Translations under genes and position numbers: made by a program
Notes under the pieces: generated by a model
What the model saw: only the letters and a program-made list of their open reading frames with translations
Databases searched by the model: none
What the model was told of the DNA's origin: nothing
Source of the DNA: Bolinopsis microptera
Taxonomy: Eukaryota; Ctenophora; Tentaculata; Lobata; Bolinopsidae
Direction of reading: 5' to 3'
DNA length: 17,976 nucleotides
Assembly (NCBI RefSeq): GCF_026151205.1
Contig: NW_026971927.1
Location: forward strand, 1 to 17,976
In this document: in pieces, positions 1 through 12,244 of the stretch
Numbering within the stretch: the stretch's first letter is position 1
How the letters are laid out: every line of letters starts with the position of its first letter

Positions 1-273
1 ACCCCTTCTTTCCCCCTTTCTATATCTTTTTACTCTACCTTTCTTTAACCCTACTCTTTTCTTTCTCTTAAAAAACCACTTCCCTTTTCTCCCCCTTACA
101 CTAAACCTTTTTACTCAACTACCCTTACACTCGGTTTTTTTCCTCTTTTTATTTTCTCTTACCTCTTTTACTAAATCCCTTCATTAAATTTCTTCTTTCC
201 CTCTCTTATTACAACTTACTCCTCCCCCTACTACTCATACTCTTCCTACTTAAAATTTTTCCCTACTTTACTT

Positions 274-286
274 TACTACTACTACT
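274..286 (+). repeat. Short TAC microsatellite, four units
   Basis: Four exact TAC units plus a T. TAC/CTA words are the commonest trinucleotides in the window, so a short run is expected. It is too short to call a functional microsatellite. Confidence 0.5.
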
Positions 287-3200
287 CCCCTTTCTACCCC
301 TCTCTTTTTACCTTTAAAATTCTCTTTTACCCTCCCTTCTTCCCTATTTTACTCCTTCTTTCTTTTACTCCCTTTTACTTCTCTCACTTTCTCTCCACTT
401 TCTTTTTTAAATTTTCTTTCTTCTACTCCTCTTAAATCTACTCTAACTTTACTTTTACTCTTTACCTTAAAATTCTCTCCCCTACTCCTCTTTTAACCAC
501 TCCTCTTTTATTCTACTTTTTTACTAACTACCTTCTTTCTTCACTAACCCCCTTTTTTACTTCCCCTTTACTCCTACTTTCTTTAAAAATTCCTTTACCT
601 TCACTTCTTTTTACCTACCCTACTCTACAAACCCACTACACTTACTATCTCCTCTTCTTCTCTACTCACTCCATTTTCCCTTCTTACCCACTTTCTTCTA
701 CACTCTTTTTCTACCCTACTTTTTTACCCCTTTTAAAAACCTCTTCCTTTTTTTTACTTTTTTACTCTTCTTACCCCACCTTTTCATCTACAACTCTACC
801 AAAACTTTCTTTTTTCTCCCTTTTTCCCCCCTCTTCCACTTTTACTCTACCTTTTTTAAACTCTTTACTTTTACTTACTTCCCTTACTCCCCTTACTTCT
901 CTCCACTTTACTACTTTTTCTAATCTTTCTTTTTTATCTTCTCACCTTTCCTTTCCCCTTTTCCTCCCTTTCACTTCCCTTTTACATTCTACTCCCTCTC
1001 CTTTTCTCTTTTTTTTCACTCTCCACTCTTTTTTTACCCCTTTACTTTACCCTTTCTTACTCTACCCTTCTCTTCATACTTTTACAAAACCCCCTTTACT
1101 TTCATTATTCCTCTTCTTTAAACTACTTTTCCTCCACTTTTAACCAACACTTCTTCAAAAACTCTTTAACACACTCTACTCCCTCTTCTTTTCCCCTTAC
1201 CTCTACTTCTCTTAAAACCCTTCTCTTCCCCTTTTACTTACCCTTCTAACCCCTTTTTAAAACCCCTTTTTCTTTTCTTTCTCTCTTATCTTTCTTCCTT
1301 CTCTTTACCTTACTCTTTCCTATCTTCATTACTTCCCCCCTTTCTTCTACTACCTCTCTTTCTCTTTCCCTCAACTCCTATTCCCCACTCTACTTTTCTA
1401 CTTTACTTTTTCTCTTAAATCTTTCTTTCTTTTTCTTAAATACCTTAAACCCTACTCCATTCTACCACTTTAAATTCCCTTTTTTACTACCTACCCCTTC
1501 CTTACCCCTACTTACATACTCTCTCTTTTTTTACTCTTCTCTCTTTTTTCCCCCCCTTCTTACTTTTCACTAACATCCTCTACCTCTCCTTACTACTTCT
1601 TAAACCTTACCCCCTTTTACCTCTCAAACTCTCACCTCTACTTCTTCCAAAATTTTCTCCCTATTAACTCTACCTTCCTTTTAACCTCACTCACTCTCTA
1701 CTTTTTTACACTTTCTTCTCTCTAAACTTTCCTATAACCTTTACTTAATCCCTACTTAACACTACTCTTTTACATCTCTACTTTTCTTCCCCTACTCTAT
1801 AAACTTCCCCTTTAATACTTCTCCCCTCTTCCTTTCTCTAAACTTCTTTTAAAATCTTTACTAACTCTACAAAAATTTTCTAAACCCCCTACTTTCTTCT
1901 TTCAATTTTACATTTTTTTTTACTACTCCCTTTACCAAAAATCTCTTCCTTTTCTGTCTACTCACTCTTTTTAAATTTTACCACTCTACTAAACCCCCTC
2001 CCTTACAAATTTTTTACCCTCTCCTTTTTTACTTTTCCTAAACTTCTCCCCACCTCCTACTTTTTCTTACACTTTTTCTACCTTTTTTTTTTCCCCTCTC
2101 TACTTTACAAAATCTTACTTCTTCCCTTTCTAATACTCTCTTACTCTTCTTTTTTTTAACTTACTTACTAAACTACTCTCTTTTCCCTTTTAAATTTTTC
2201 TAAACCTACTTTAAAATTCCTTTATTTAAATAACTTTTCCCTCTTTTCCCTTTTTTCCTCCTTACCTCTTTTTTTTACTACTTCTCATAAACCCCTTACT
2301 TTACTACTCTTTTCTCCTCACTTTAACCTTAACTCTCACTCTACTCTCCTACTTTACTTCATTTTCCCCACTTCTATCAAATTTTTTTCCCATTATTCTC
2401 TCTTTTCTTAACTCTACTACACCCCTTTTCTCTTTTCCTCTTTTTCAAATTCTTAAAATTCTTACTTTCTTATTAAAACCAACTTCTTACTTACTTTTTT
2501 CTTTCCCCTATTACTTTTAAAATCCTCTTTACTTTTTTTTCCTCATTCCCCTTTCCTTCTTTAAAATCCCTTTTTTCCTTAAATTTTACTTCCCTTACTT
2601 ACTTTTACTTAAAAACTCTACTCTTCTTTATCTCTTTACTTTACCTTTTACATTTACTACTTTAAAATTTTTCTTTCTTCTCTTTTTACTTTAACCCTTT
2701 CTTTACACCCCACCCTTCTTTTTACATTTACCTTTTCAAACCCCTTCAAAACCCACTTTACTTATTCTACCCCCTTTTACCCACTTCCTCTTCTCTTCCT
2801 TTCCCCTTTCTCTAAAATTCCCTTTTTTACATACAAAATTTCCTCTAAATACTCTTTTTCCATTTCTTCTCACTTTCTTTACCTTCCACTTTTTTCTCAC
2901 CCCCCTTTTACTCTTTCCCTTTACTTCTACTTAAACCCCTTCTCCTTTTTCTCCTTTTTTTACTCTACAACTTACTTTTCTTACTACTTTACTTTACTTA
3001 CTAAAACCCCTTTACTCCTTTTTCTCCTTCCTTTTCTCTTTTTTACCTTTTTCCTTTTCTACTCTTCTCCTTATTTCTTTTTCATCCCCTTACTCTTTCC
3101 TTTCCTCTTCCACTTTTTTTTTCCCCAAACTCTCTTTCTCCTCCCTTTTATTCCCTACTCTTCTACTACTCCCACTCTCCCTTTTTACTCATTTTACTTA

Positions 3201-5776
3201 CTTCTAAATCTACTCTCTTTTTTACCCACTCTCTCTAAATCTTTCCCCAACCTTTCTTCTCAATTTACCTCTCTCTTTCCTACTACTTCTCTTCTTACAC
3301 TCTCCTTCTTTTTTTACTACTTACTCCTTCTTTTTCCCCACTTTTCCTTTTTCCCTTTCCTTTTTCCCTCCCTTTCTTTACTACTCTTCCCCTACTAAAC
3401 TTCACCTTACTTAAACCCTTACTACCTCTTACCTTCACTCCTTCTTATATACCTTTCCTACTTCTCAATCTTTTAAATTTCTTTCTACAAAAACCCCCAC
3501 TTTCTTAAAATTACACCTTTACCCATCTTCTTCTCCTTTCCCCTTTTACTCTTTTACTACTCTCCCCTTTTTAAATTCTTATTACTTAAATCCTCTTTCT
3601 TTTACAAATCTCCCCTTTCAACCTACTTTACTACCTTTTTCTTTACCTTAAATTCCTCTTTCTCTTTTTTAACACTAACTTCTAATTTCTTCTACAACTC
3701 CTTCTTCTTCCTTAAAACACAAAAACCCACTTTACTCTCTCTAAAAAACCCTTTCTCTTACTCTACTTAACCCCAACCCCCCAATCAAAACCCCCTCACA
3801 AACCTTACTATTTACTACCTTTTACCATTCCAAAACACACCCCCATTACTAAATCCCTTTTACTCCCTACTTTTACCCTTTTTTTCCCCTAACTTTAAAC
3901 TCTTAACATACTTCCATTTTTTTTACTACCTTTTTCTTTCACTATTTTTTTCACCTACACCTCTACAAACTCTTCTCTTCTTTCCTCTTTATCCTTTTCT
4001 CTCTCTCCCCTTAAAAATTTTTCCTTTTTTAAAATTCCATCCTACTTCCTTCCTTTTTCTTAAAAAAACTTCTACCCCACCCCTTTACTCTCCTCCTCTA
4101 CTACTCCCTACTAACACTTTTTTACTACTTACCTTTTCTCCCACCCACTTTTCTCTACCTTTCTTCTTTTTTACACTTTATCTTACTTCTTTTAAACCCC
4201 TCTATCCTTTTCACTTTAAATCTTTCTACAAAAAAACCCCTTTACTCATTACCCTACAATTTTCTCAACTTCTTTTTCAAATACCCCTTCACCCCTACTC
4301 TTAAAAACCCCCTCACCCTTTTCTTACCTCTTTCCCTTTTACCTTACCTCACCTTGCCTCCTTCTCTAAATCCTTTACTACCCCCAACTTTTTACCCCCT
4401 CTCTTTTTACTTTTCCACTCTCTTTCTTTTCTTCCAAACCTCTTTTTCTACTAACCCCCTTTTACAAATTTTTTATTTTTCTTTTTCCCCACTCCTCTCC
4501 TTTCTACTACTTACTACCCCCTTTCCTTTTTCTGCCTTTTTCTCCCCCCTTTTTACTATTTACTTTCCCCTCACCTTACCATCTCACCCCTACTTCATTT
4601 CCATACACTCCCTTTACTTTTTCTTTACTACTTCTTACTCTCTCCTTACTCCTTTTTCTCAACCTTTTTTTCCTTTCTTTCCATCCTCCCCCTTAATCTC
4701 TTCTTTTCCTCCAAATATAACCTTTTCACTTACTACCCTTAAACCCCTTTTTCACAAAATACTTACTTTCAAACCTTTAAATCCTTACTCTTTACCTTCT
4801 ACTCTTCTACCCTTTTTTATAAACCCACACCCACCCCTCCTACTTTTTCCCTACTTCTTCTTTCCTTTCCCCCTCACTTACTTCCCCTACTAATTCTACT
4901 ACTCCCCTTTCTACTACCCCCTTACCTTTTCTTTCTCTATTCTTTTTCTACTAAAAACCTTTTCTCTTTACTTTACCCCAAATCTTCCCTATTCCTCTCT
5001 CTACTTTCCTCCCCCTTCCTCTTTCTCCTTTTCTCACTTCTTTTTCTCTTTATTCTTTTCCAAATTCACAAACTCTTCTTCTTTCCTTTTTTACTCTTAA
5101 AACCCACTTTTCAATTATTTACTCCCCTTTCTTTTAACTTTAAAATACTTCTACTCCACCCTTCTTTCTCCCTTTCCATTCTAACACTTTTCTTACACTC
5201 TCCTCTTTACTTTCTTTTCCCCCTCCTTCTATACTACCTCTAACCCCACTACCCTACTTTTCCTACCCTTTCATTCAAACTTTTTTACTTTAAAATACCC
5301 TACTTAAACCCTACCCCTCCTTCACCTTACTTTCTCAAACCCACCTCTCTTCTTTACTCCCCCTTTCCCTTTCTCCTCAACTCTACCCCTTTTCCTTCTT
5401 ACTCTCTCTTTACTTTCTTTTTCTACTCTTCTCTTTCCTCACTTTTTTCTTTCTCTCACCTACTTTTCTCCTAACTACTACTTTCCTTTACCTTTCCTTT
5501 TCCTTTTTCATCTTTCTCTACTCTTTTAAAATCTCCCTCAATCTTTCTACCTTACTTTCTTACTACTTTTTTCTTCCATTTACCCCACCTTCAACTCTTT
5601 TACATTACCACTTCTTTCCTAACCTTCCCAAAACTTCCACTTTCTCTTTTTCCTTTTCCCAAACTCTTTCCCCTTTTCTTCTTCTTCTTTTCTCTAACTA
5701 CCCCCACTTACACTCCTCTCCTTCTTCAAACTCTCTACTCCAAAACCTTCTTACTTCTTACTAACCCCTTTTCTCT

Positions 5777-5806
5777 CCCCCTCCTCCCCTTCTAACCCCT
5801 TCCCCC
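5777..5806 (-). other. Putative G-quadruplex motif on the minus strand (i-motif on +)
   Basis: Four C runs of 4-5 lie at 5777-5781, 5786-5789, 5796-5799 and 5802-5806, separated by 4, 6 and 2 bases. A fifth run sits just upstream at 5765-5768. On the minus strand this meets the usual pattern of four G runs with short loops. In a sequence one third C this can easily arise by chance, and it has meaning only if the molecule is real. Confidence 0.4.
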
Positions 5807-5821
5807 TATTTTTTCACTACA

Positions 5822-5870
5822 CCTTCTTTTTTCTTCCTTTTCTTTTTCCCCCTTTTTTTCCCCTTTCCTT
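5822..5870 (+). repeat. 49-base pyrimidine-only tract
   Basis: No A or G occurs between the A at 5821 and the A at 5871. The tract mixes T and C runs without a fixed unit. If the DNA is real, such a polypurine/polypyrimidine tract could adopt triplex (H-DNA) structure, but no clear mirror symmetry is visible. It is an extreme of the general composition, not a distinct element. Confidence 0.6.
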
Positions 5871-6310
5871 ATTTCTAAAAATTTTTCCCCACACTCCTTT
5901 TCTCCCTTCTTTATACTTCTCCTCCCTTCTTTCCACCTTTACTCTACTACTTTCCTTCCTTTTTTATCTACTTTATTTCTCCCTTTCTCTCCTTTTTCAA
6001 TTCCCTACTCAACACCTTAAACCCTTTTTACCTCCATCCTACTTAAAATTAACTTTTTAAAAACCTTCCCTTCAAAATCCCCCTTAATTAAACCCTCTAC
6101 TCTTTACCCCACTTTTCCTTTAACTTTTCTCCTCCCTTCTCCCTCATTCTCTCAAAACCTTAACCCCTATAACCTCTTACCTTTTTCTACTTACTTTAAA
6201 CTTAAATTTTTACTCTCTTTACTTCCAACTCTTTTCTATACTTACTTCCCTACTCCTTCTACTTTCTTTTCTCCTTCTAAACTCTTTACCCCTTTCTTAT
6301 TCCCTCCCAA

Positions 6311-6359
6311 TTTCCCCTTTTCTCTTCTCTCCCTTCTCTTTTTCCCCCCCCCTTTTTTC
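6311..6359 (+). repeat. 49-base pyrimidine-only tract containing a C9 run
   Basis: This tract is bounded by A at 6310 and A at 6360 and contains nine consecutive C at 6344-6352, the longest C run I found. Nine G on the minus strand would be a hard substrate for both polymerases and basecallers. It is an extreme of the general composition, with no sign of function. Confidence 0.6.
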
Positions 6360-7860
6360 ACTCTTTAAATTTTTTACCTTCTACTCTCTTACTTATCTCA
6401 CTTCCCTTTCCCCCTTTTCTATCCTTTTTCCTAACCTCATTTTTTCTTCCTCCACTCTCTTTCCTTCTAATTTTCCCCCTTAACCTCAATTTTAAAAATT
6501 TTTTACTCTACATTTCCCTTCCCCTTTCACCTCTCATTCTTTTTTTACTTTAAACACTTCTTTTCTCCTTTCCCTTTCCTACTATACCTTTTTCCTCTTC
6601 TTCTCTTCTAAAACCTTTTTCTACCTTAAACCCTTTTTAAATAAATCTCTCCCCACTAAAACTTTTTACCCCTTTACCTACTTTTCTTTCCCTTCTCCTT
6701 TCTTCCTCATTTCTTCTTTCTTTCCTCCTATACTCCCTTTTTTCCCTTCTTTTCTACTTCTTTCACTCCACTTTCTTCTTCCTATCTCTCAACTTCACTC
6801 TTTTTCCCCCACTTCCCTTTTTCCACAAACTTTTCTTTCCCCTTCCTTTTTTTTTCTACCTCCACTCTTTCTACTCCATACTTCATTACCACCTTATTTA
6901 CTTTTTACCTTTTACTTCTCCCCTACTCCCCTTTTAAATCTACAACTTTCTTTTTTCTCTTTCCTTTATTCTCTTTTTAAATCTTTTCTTTTTTTCTTAC
7001 CCCTACTCCTACTCTTTTTTTTCTTCCACCTACTACTTTCTCTTTCTTTCCCTTTACTTTCCTCCTTTTTCCTCTTACACTTACCTTAAACAATAACTCC
7101 TTTTTTCTACAAATTTCTTACTTCTTTTTTTTCAACTTTTCTCATCTTCCTTCTACTCCCTACTCTACCTTCTTTTACCTCTACTTTACACTTTCTTTCT
7201 CCTTTCTTTTACACTTCTCTTTACTCTACTTTCCTTTTCTTAAAACTTACTTTTATTTCCCACTTTATCTAACTCTTTCGTTTCTTCCTACTCTTCACTT
7301 TCTACTTCCTCTTTTTTTTTAAACTTTCCCCTAAAATTCTATTACTAAACTTCTCTCTTACTACCTCTTCTTTTCCCCCCTTAAACTTCTAACTTTCTTA
7401 CTTTCACCCAAAATTTTTACCCTTCTTCTTTCTTTAAAAATCTCTCCCATTCCACTACTTCTAACCCTTTTCCTAAACCTTTTCTAATTTTTTTCTTACC
7501 CCTTTTTTCCAACATTTCCTACTCCTTTCTACCTTTCTCTACTTCTTTACTTTAATTCTCCTCTTTCTTTTCCTCTTCCACTCTTACTCTACACTTTCCT
7601 TTTCCACCCCTCTTTTTTATATTTTTTTACTACCTCACTCTTTCTACTTACCTCTTTTTACCTCTCTCTACTCTTTTTCCCTTTTTACTCTACTTCCCCC
7701 CCTTTTACACCCTTTTTTTTTACTATTCTCTACCTACTACTACTTCTTTCTACTTCCCTTTTTTACTTTTTCTTTTACCACCATCCTCCTTCTACCTACT
7801 CCCAAACATCTACTCTCTTTACTTTCTCATTTAAACCTTCCCTTTTTAAAATTTCTACCC

Positions 7861-7872
7861 TTTTTTTTTTTT
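7861..7872 (+). repeat. T12 homopolymer
   Basis: Twelve consecutive T, tied for the longest homopolymer I found. It is not a Rho-independent terminator tail, because no G:C-paired stem can form upstream. Confidence 0.75.
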
Positions 7873-9091
7873 CCTTTAAATCACTTCTCTACTTACTACC
7901 TTAAATCTTACCATTTTTCTTAAAATTTCCCTTTTTCTTTTACTCTTTTCTTATTCCCTTTTATTCCCACTTACTCACCTAACCCACTTTTTTTTCTTTA
8001 CTTCTAAAATTCCCCTTTTTTTCTACTCTTTTTCATACCCCTTTTTTTTCTCTCTCTTCTCTTATCTTACTACTTCTTTTCTTACCTACTCTCATTATTA
8101 CTACCTTCACAACCCCTACTTTCTCCTCCTATTCTTTCACCTTACTACTCTCCTTTTACTTCTAATCAAAACTTTATTCCAAAATTTCTCCCTTTTCTCA
8201 TTACTCTTCTTTCTACTACTTCTCTCTTTTTCCCCTCTTAAACTTTCCCTTTCCCTACTCCTTAAAATTCCTTTCTCTCTACCTTCTCTCTTTCTAACTC
8301 TTACTCACTTTTCTTTTCTCCCCTACTTTTTCCTACTTTTTACATCTCTTTAAATTCTACCTTACTTCTACTTCTTCTAAACTCTTTTTCCCCACCTTTC
8401 ACTACTCCTTTTCCCAAATCCTTTAAAACCCCTTTTTTCCCCCCTTCTACTACCACTTTCTACTCTTCTTTTACTCCTACTCCCCTCCTTTTTAACACTC
8501 CTTCCTAACTTTTTAAAATTATTTCTTATTTATTTCACTTTCTCTTTTTTACTTTCTTTCCTTCTTCTTTTTACACTTAAAAATCTCTACAAAATTCTTT
8601 TACCTTCCCTCTCTTACTTCCCTTTCTTTTTTACAACTCTCTATTTTTTCCTTTCCCACCCCATTCTTTACCCCTTTTTCCTCACTTTCTCCTCTTTTCT
8701 TTTTAAATCCCACTTACAATCTTTTAAAAACCCCTTTAAATCCTTCCTCTTAAAAAACCCTACTCCTACTTAACCCCCTTCCCTAATTTTTTCCCCTTTT
8801 TTTCTTAATTTTCTATACTCCCATACTTCCCCCTCTCTTTTCTTCCCCTTTACCTCTTCCAAAAAACCCTAAATCTTTTCCTTTTTTAACCCTCCTCTTT
8901 CCCCCACATACCTAACTATTTTACTTCTCACCTTTTTAACTTTTTACTACTTTTACAAACCCATTTTATCTTTCCCCCTAAAACTTATCTATCACTTCTT
9001 CTCTTTTTCTCTTACTACTTTCTACTTTCTTATCCTTTCTTTCCCAAATACTTTCCCCTAAACTTACCTACTTAAAACCTACTCTATTACT

Positions 9092-9099
9092 AAAAAAAA
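9092..9099 (+). repeat. A8 homopolymer
   Basis: Eight consecutive A preceded by T and followed by C4, the longest A run I found. It shows the typical T then A then C run order of the body. Confidence 0.7.
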
Positions 9100-9700
9100 C
9101 CCCTTCATCTTTACTCCATCTCTCACCCAAAAATTTTTCTCAAAAACCCCTTCTTTCCTTCTAACTCTCTCTACTTTAACTACCCTCCTTATACTTTTAA
9201 AAAACCCTTCTTACCCATTAAACCCACCTTTCCTTTCTCTTTCTCAACTACCCTTTTCCTATTTTACAAACTACTACCCCATACCCGTTTAAATCCTTAC
9301 TTTCTTTCCTACTCTTCTTTACCTACCTTAACTTCCCCCACCATACCCCTTTCTTTTTTTCCTTAAAACCTTAAAACTCTCTTTTTAAAATTCTACTACT
9401 TTCCCTACTCTAAACCCTTTCTCTCTCTTTCCTTTTCTCCACTACCACTTAAAATTACTTCCCCCTTTCTAACTAAACTCCTACAATTTTTCCCACTTTT
9501 CTTTCCCACTCTTTACTCTTTTTCTCTTTTTCCCCAAAATCTACATATCCTCCTTTTTCTTACTCCCTTTTTTCTTTTACTTCCTTCCTTTAAACTCTCT
9601 AAAACTACTTCCCAACTTTCTTTTCAAAATACTCTTTTTTCCTCTCTCTTCACTTCTTAAAACTCCTCTTTCCCCCTTATACTTTTTCTACTTACCTCTC

Positions 9701-9720
9701 TAAAAATTCTAAAAATTCTT
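9701..9720 (+). repeat. Two-unit tandem repeat of a 10-base unit
   Basis: TAAAAATTCT is followed directly by a copy with C/T wobble at the junction (TAAAAATTCTT). It lies at the 3' end of a spurious minus-strand open stretch. Only two copies exist, so chance in low-complexity sequence is sufficient. Confidence 0.35.
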
Positions 9721-10108
9721 TTTTCCCTTTTCCAATCTCTCTACTTTTACCTTCAAAATTTTCCTTAAATACCTCACTAACTCTTTTTCCCCACTTACTT
9801 CCTTAAAACCCCCTTCCCCCACCCCTTTTCCTACCCTTTTTCTCTTTCCCCACCCTTTTCTATTACTCACTTTTTTTTCTTTACCCCTCATTTTCTACTC
9901 TTACTTTACTTTTAAACTTATCTCTTCTCTTTTACTACTACTCTACTCTACCAACTTACTTCTTTTACCACCTCTTAAATTATACTAACTCTTTACTCAC
10001 TACTCTCTCCTCTTCTCCTTACTCTTCTTTACTTTTACTTTTTTACCCTCAACCTTTCTTAAAACTTCTTTTCCCACTTTCTCTACCCTCTACTCTTTAC
10101 CCCTTACA

Positions 10109-10116
10109 CCCCCCCC
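10109..10116 (+). repeat. C8 homopolymer
   Basis: Eight consecutive C, followed shortly by further C and T runs. No feature is associated with it. Confidence 0.7.
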
Positions 10117-12179
10117 TTTACCCTTTTTAATACACCCCTCTATAAACTCTTTCTTCCTCTTTTCTTTTTCTTTACTTTTACTTCTTCCTCTTCCTAAAAT
10201 AATTTTAACCTTCTTTACTTTTCAACTTTCTTCTAAAACCTCCTTCTCTCTCTCTTTTCTTTTTTTTTCTCTCTCCTACCTTACTCTACTTATCTTTTAC
10301 ACTCTTCTACTCCTTTTTTTCCACTACCCTTTTTTTAACCCTTACTTATTAACTTTCCTTTACACCTTTCTACTACTCTACTTTTTACCTTCTTTTTTCA
10401 CTACTACTTTACTTTTTCTTAAACTTTTTTTTTTTAACTTCTCTCTTTTCCCCCTACTCTAACTACTTAAACCCCACTTTTTTTTTTTACTTAAAATTTT
10501 CTTTCTTTACTTTACTTCCCTTCTCTTTACCTATCCATACCCCCCTAAAACCTTACTCTACTCCCACTCCCCTTTCATTTAAAAAACTCCAAACTACTTT
10601 CTACTTTAACTTCTATCTACTTTCCCACACTACTACTTTACTATCTCTACTTTTCTACTTCTTTTTCCTACACCCCTTTTCTTTTTTACTCTACTCTAAC
10701 TTTTTCCCCTTTTCCTACACCTTACCCTCTTCAAAATTTTTTTCTTTTTCACTTCTTTTTTACTCAACCTTCCCAAACCATCCCACTTTTCTTCTTCTTT
10801 CTTTCTATCCTTCTCCCAATCTACTAACCTTTTTCCCCTTTTTAAACCCCCCTTTTTACCTCTACCTCCCTCTTCTTACCCACTTTCATCTTATACCACT
10901 TCTAAATACCTCTCTCACCCTTTTAAATACTTTCTTCTCACTAACTTCCTACTCTACCTTTTTTTTCTACTTCCACTAAACTCTCTTCTTACCCTAACTC
11001 TTTTTTTCCCTTTTAACCACTACCTTCTTCTCCATTCTCTACTACTTTTACCTTCTTTTTCCCCTCCTTCCCTTCTTTACCTCCTTCACTCTCCTCTCTA
11101 CTTTTTCTTTCCTTCTACTTCTCTAAAATTTACTTTAAATACTCTTTACTTACTCTCTACTTTTTTTCAACTCTACTTTTTTCTCTACTACACTACCCCC
11201 CCTTACTTTAACTTTTTACTTCTTTTTCTCCTTTTTTCCTCTCTTTCTTCTCAAATTCTCTTACACCTACCTACCCACTTTCTTTTTACTCTCTACTTAC
11301 CTCCTTTCCCCCCTAACTACTAAATTTCTCTTCTACTTTCTTTCCCCTAAAACCTTTTTACCCCTTTTACTTTCACCCCTACTCAAAAATACCTTTTAAC
11401 CTCTTTAAACCCCTTCCTATTCTACTTAAATTTTCTTCACTTATACCCCCACCTTCTTTTCTAAAAAACCCCTAACTCAAAAATTCTACCCTTTTTCTTA
11501 CTTCCCTTTTTTACTTAATACCTCCTTCCACTTTTTTCCCCTTTCTTTCCTACCTTCATCTTTTTCCTCTTTCTTTTAAAACCATACTCCTTTCTTATTT
11601 CTTCCCCTTTTACTCTTCTTTCCTTTTACCTACTTTACTTTCCTTTTTTTCCCTTTTCTACTCTCTACTCTCTTAAAATCTCTAAACCCTTTATTTTCTC
11701 CTAAATTTTTAACTTCTTCCCTACCCAAAATTTCTCCCCTTTTTCCATCTACTTCTTACTAAAACCCCTTCTCTACTTTTAACTACTCACCTCTTCTCAT
11801 TTTCCCCTTTTCCCCTTACCCCAAAATCCTTTACTCTTCTTCCCCACTCCTTTCTTATTTCTACTCTCTACCATTTCTATTACTTTCTTTTTCTTCTTTC
11901 TCACTCTTACTACTCTCTCCATCTCCTTTTTTCCCCTTTCTTTACTCTTATCCTTTCTAAACCTTTTTTTAAATTCCTTTTTTCTCTTACTACTTTTTAC
12001 TTTTTATCTCTTTCCTTTTTCTTTCTCCCTTACTCTTTTCCCTACTATCTTTCTTTCCCAAATCTCCTTTTCTTCTTCTAACCCTTTCTTTCTACCCTTA
12101 CCTACTCTCTTCTTAAAATAACAAATTTTTCTTTTTCCCTTTAAATCTTTTTTACAACTTACCTACTTTCCCAACTTCA

Positions 12180-12244
12180 AAATTCTCTCCCTTTCCTCTC
12201 TCTCCTAACTTCCACTTTTCTCCACTCTAAATTCTCTCCCTTTC
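12180..12244 (+). repeat. Pair of 16-base direct repeats
   Basis: AAATTCTCTCCCTTTC occurs at 12180-12195 and again at 12229-12244, a period of 49 bases. The intervening bases do not continue the repeat. Identical 16-mers this close are mildly unusual even in a three-letter sequence. However, no third copy, inverted partner or flanking gene supports an att site, iteron or transposon end. Confidence 0.4.

Noticed and set aside
4354-4893. 179-codon open stretch on the + strand, starting at TTG
   Set aside because: It is open only because TAA is almost the only stop available without G. Its residues are nearly all from the eleven amino acids encodable by A/C/T codons (Phe, Leu, Ser, Tyr, Pro, His, Gln, Ile, Thr, Asn, Lys). 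The single exception after the start is Ala61, caused by the G at 4534. There is no ribosome binding site, domain or neighbouring gene. The Phe/Leu richness imitates a membrane protein but follows from T-rich codons.
7861-7872. T runs as Rho-independent terminators
   Set aside because: An intrinsic terminator needs a G:C-rich stem before the T run. With virtually no G on this strand no such stem can form here or at the other long T runs.
9709-9891. 60-codon open stretch on the minus strand, starting at ATG
   Set aside because: The product is Lys/Gly/Glu/Arg/Val-rich, as expected from purine-rich C-free codons. It resembles a small basic protein only through composition. Purine-rich upstream sequence is present everywhere on this strand and is no evidence of a ribosome binding site.
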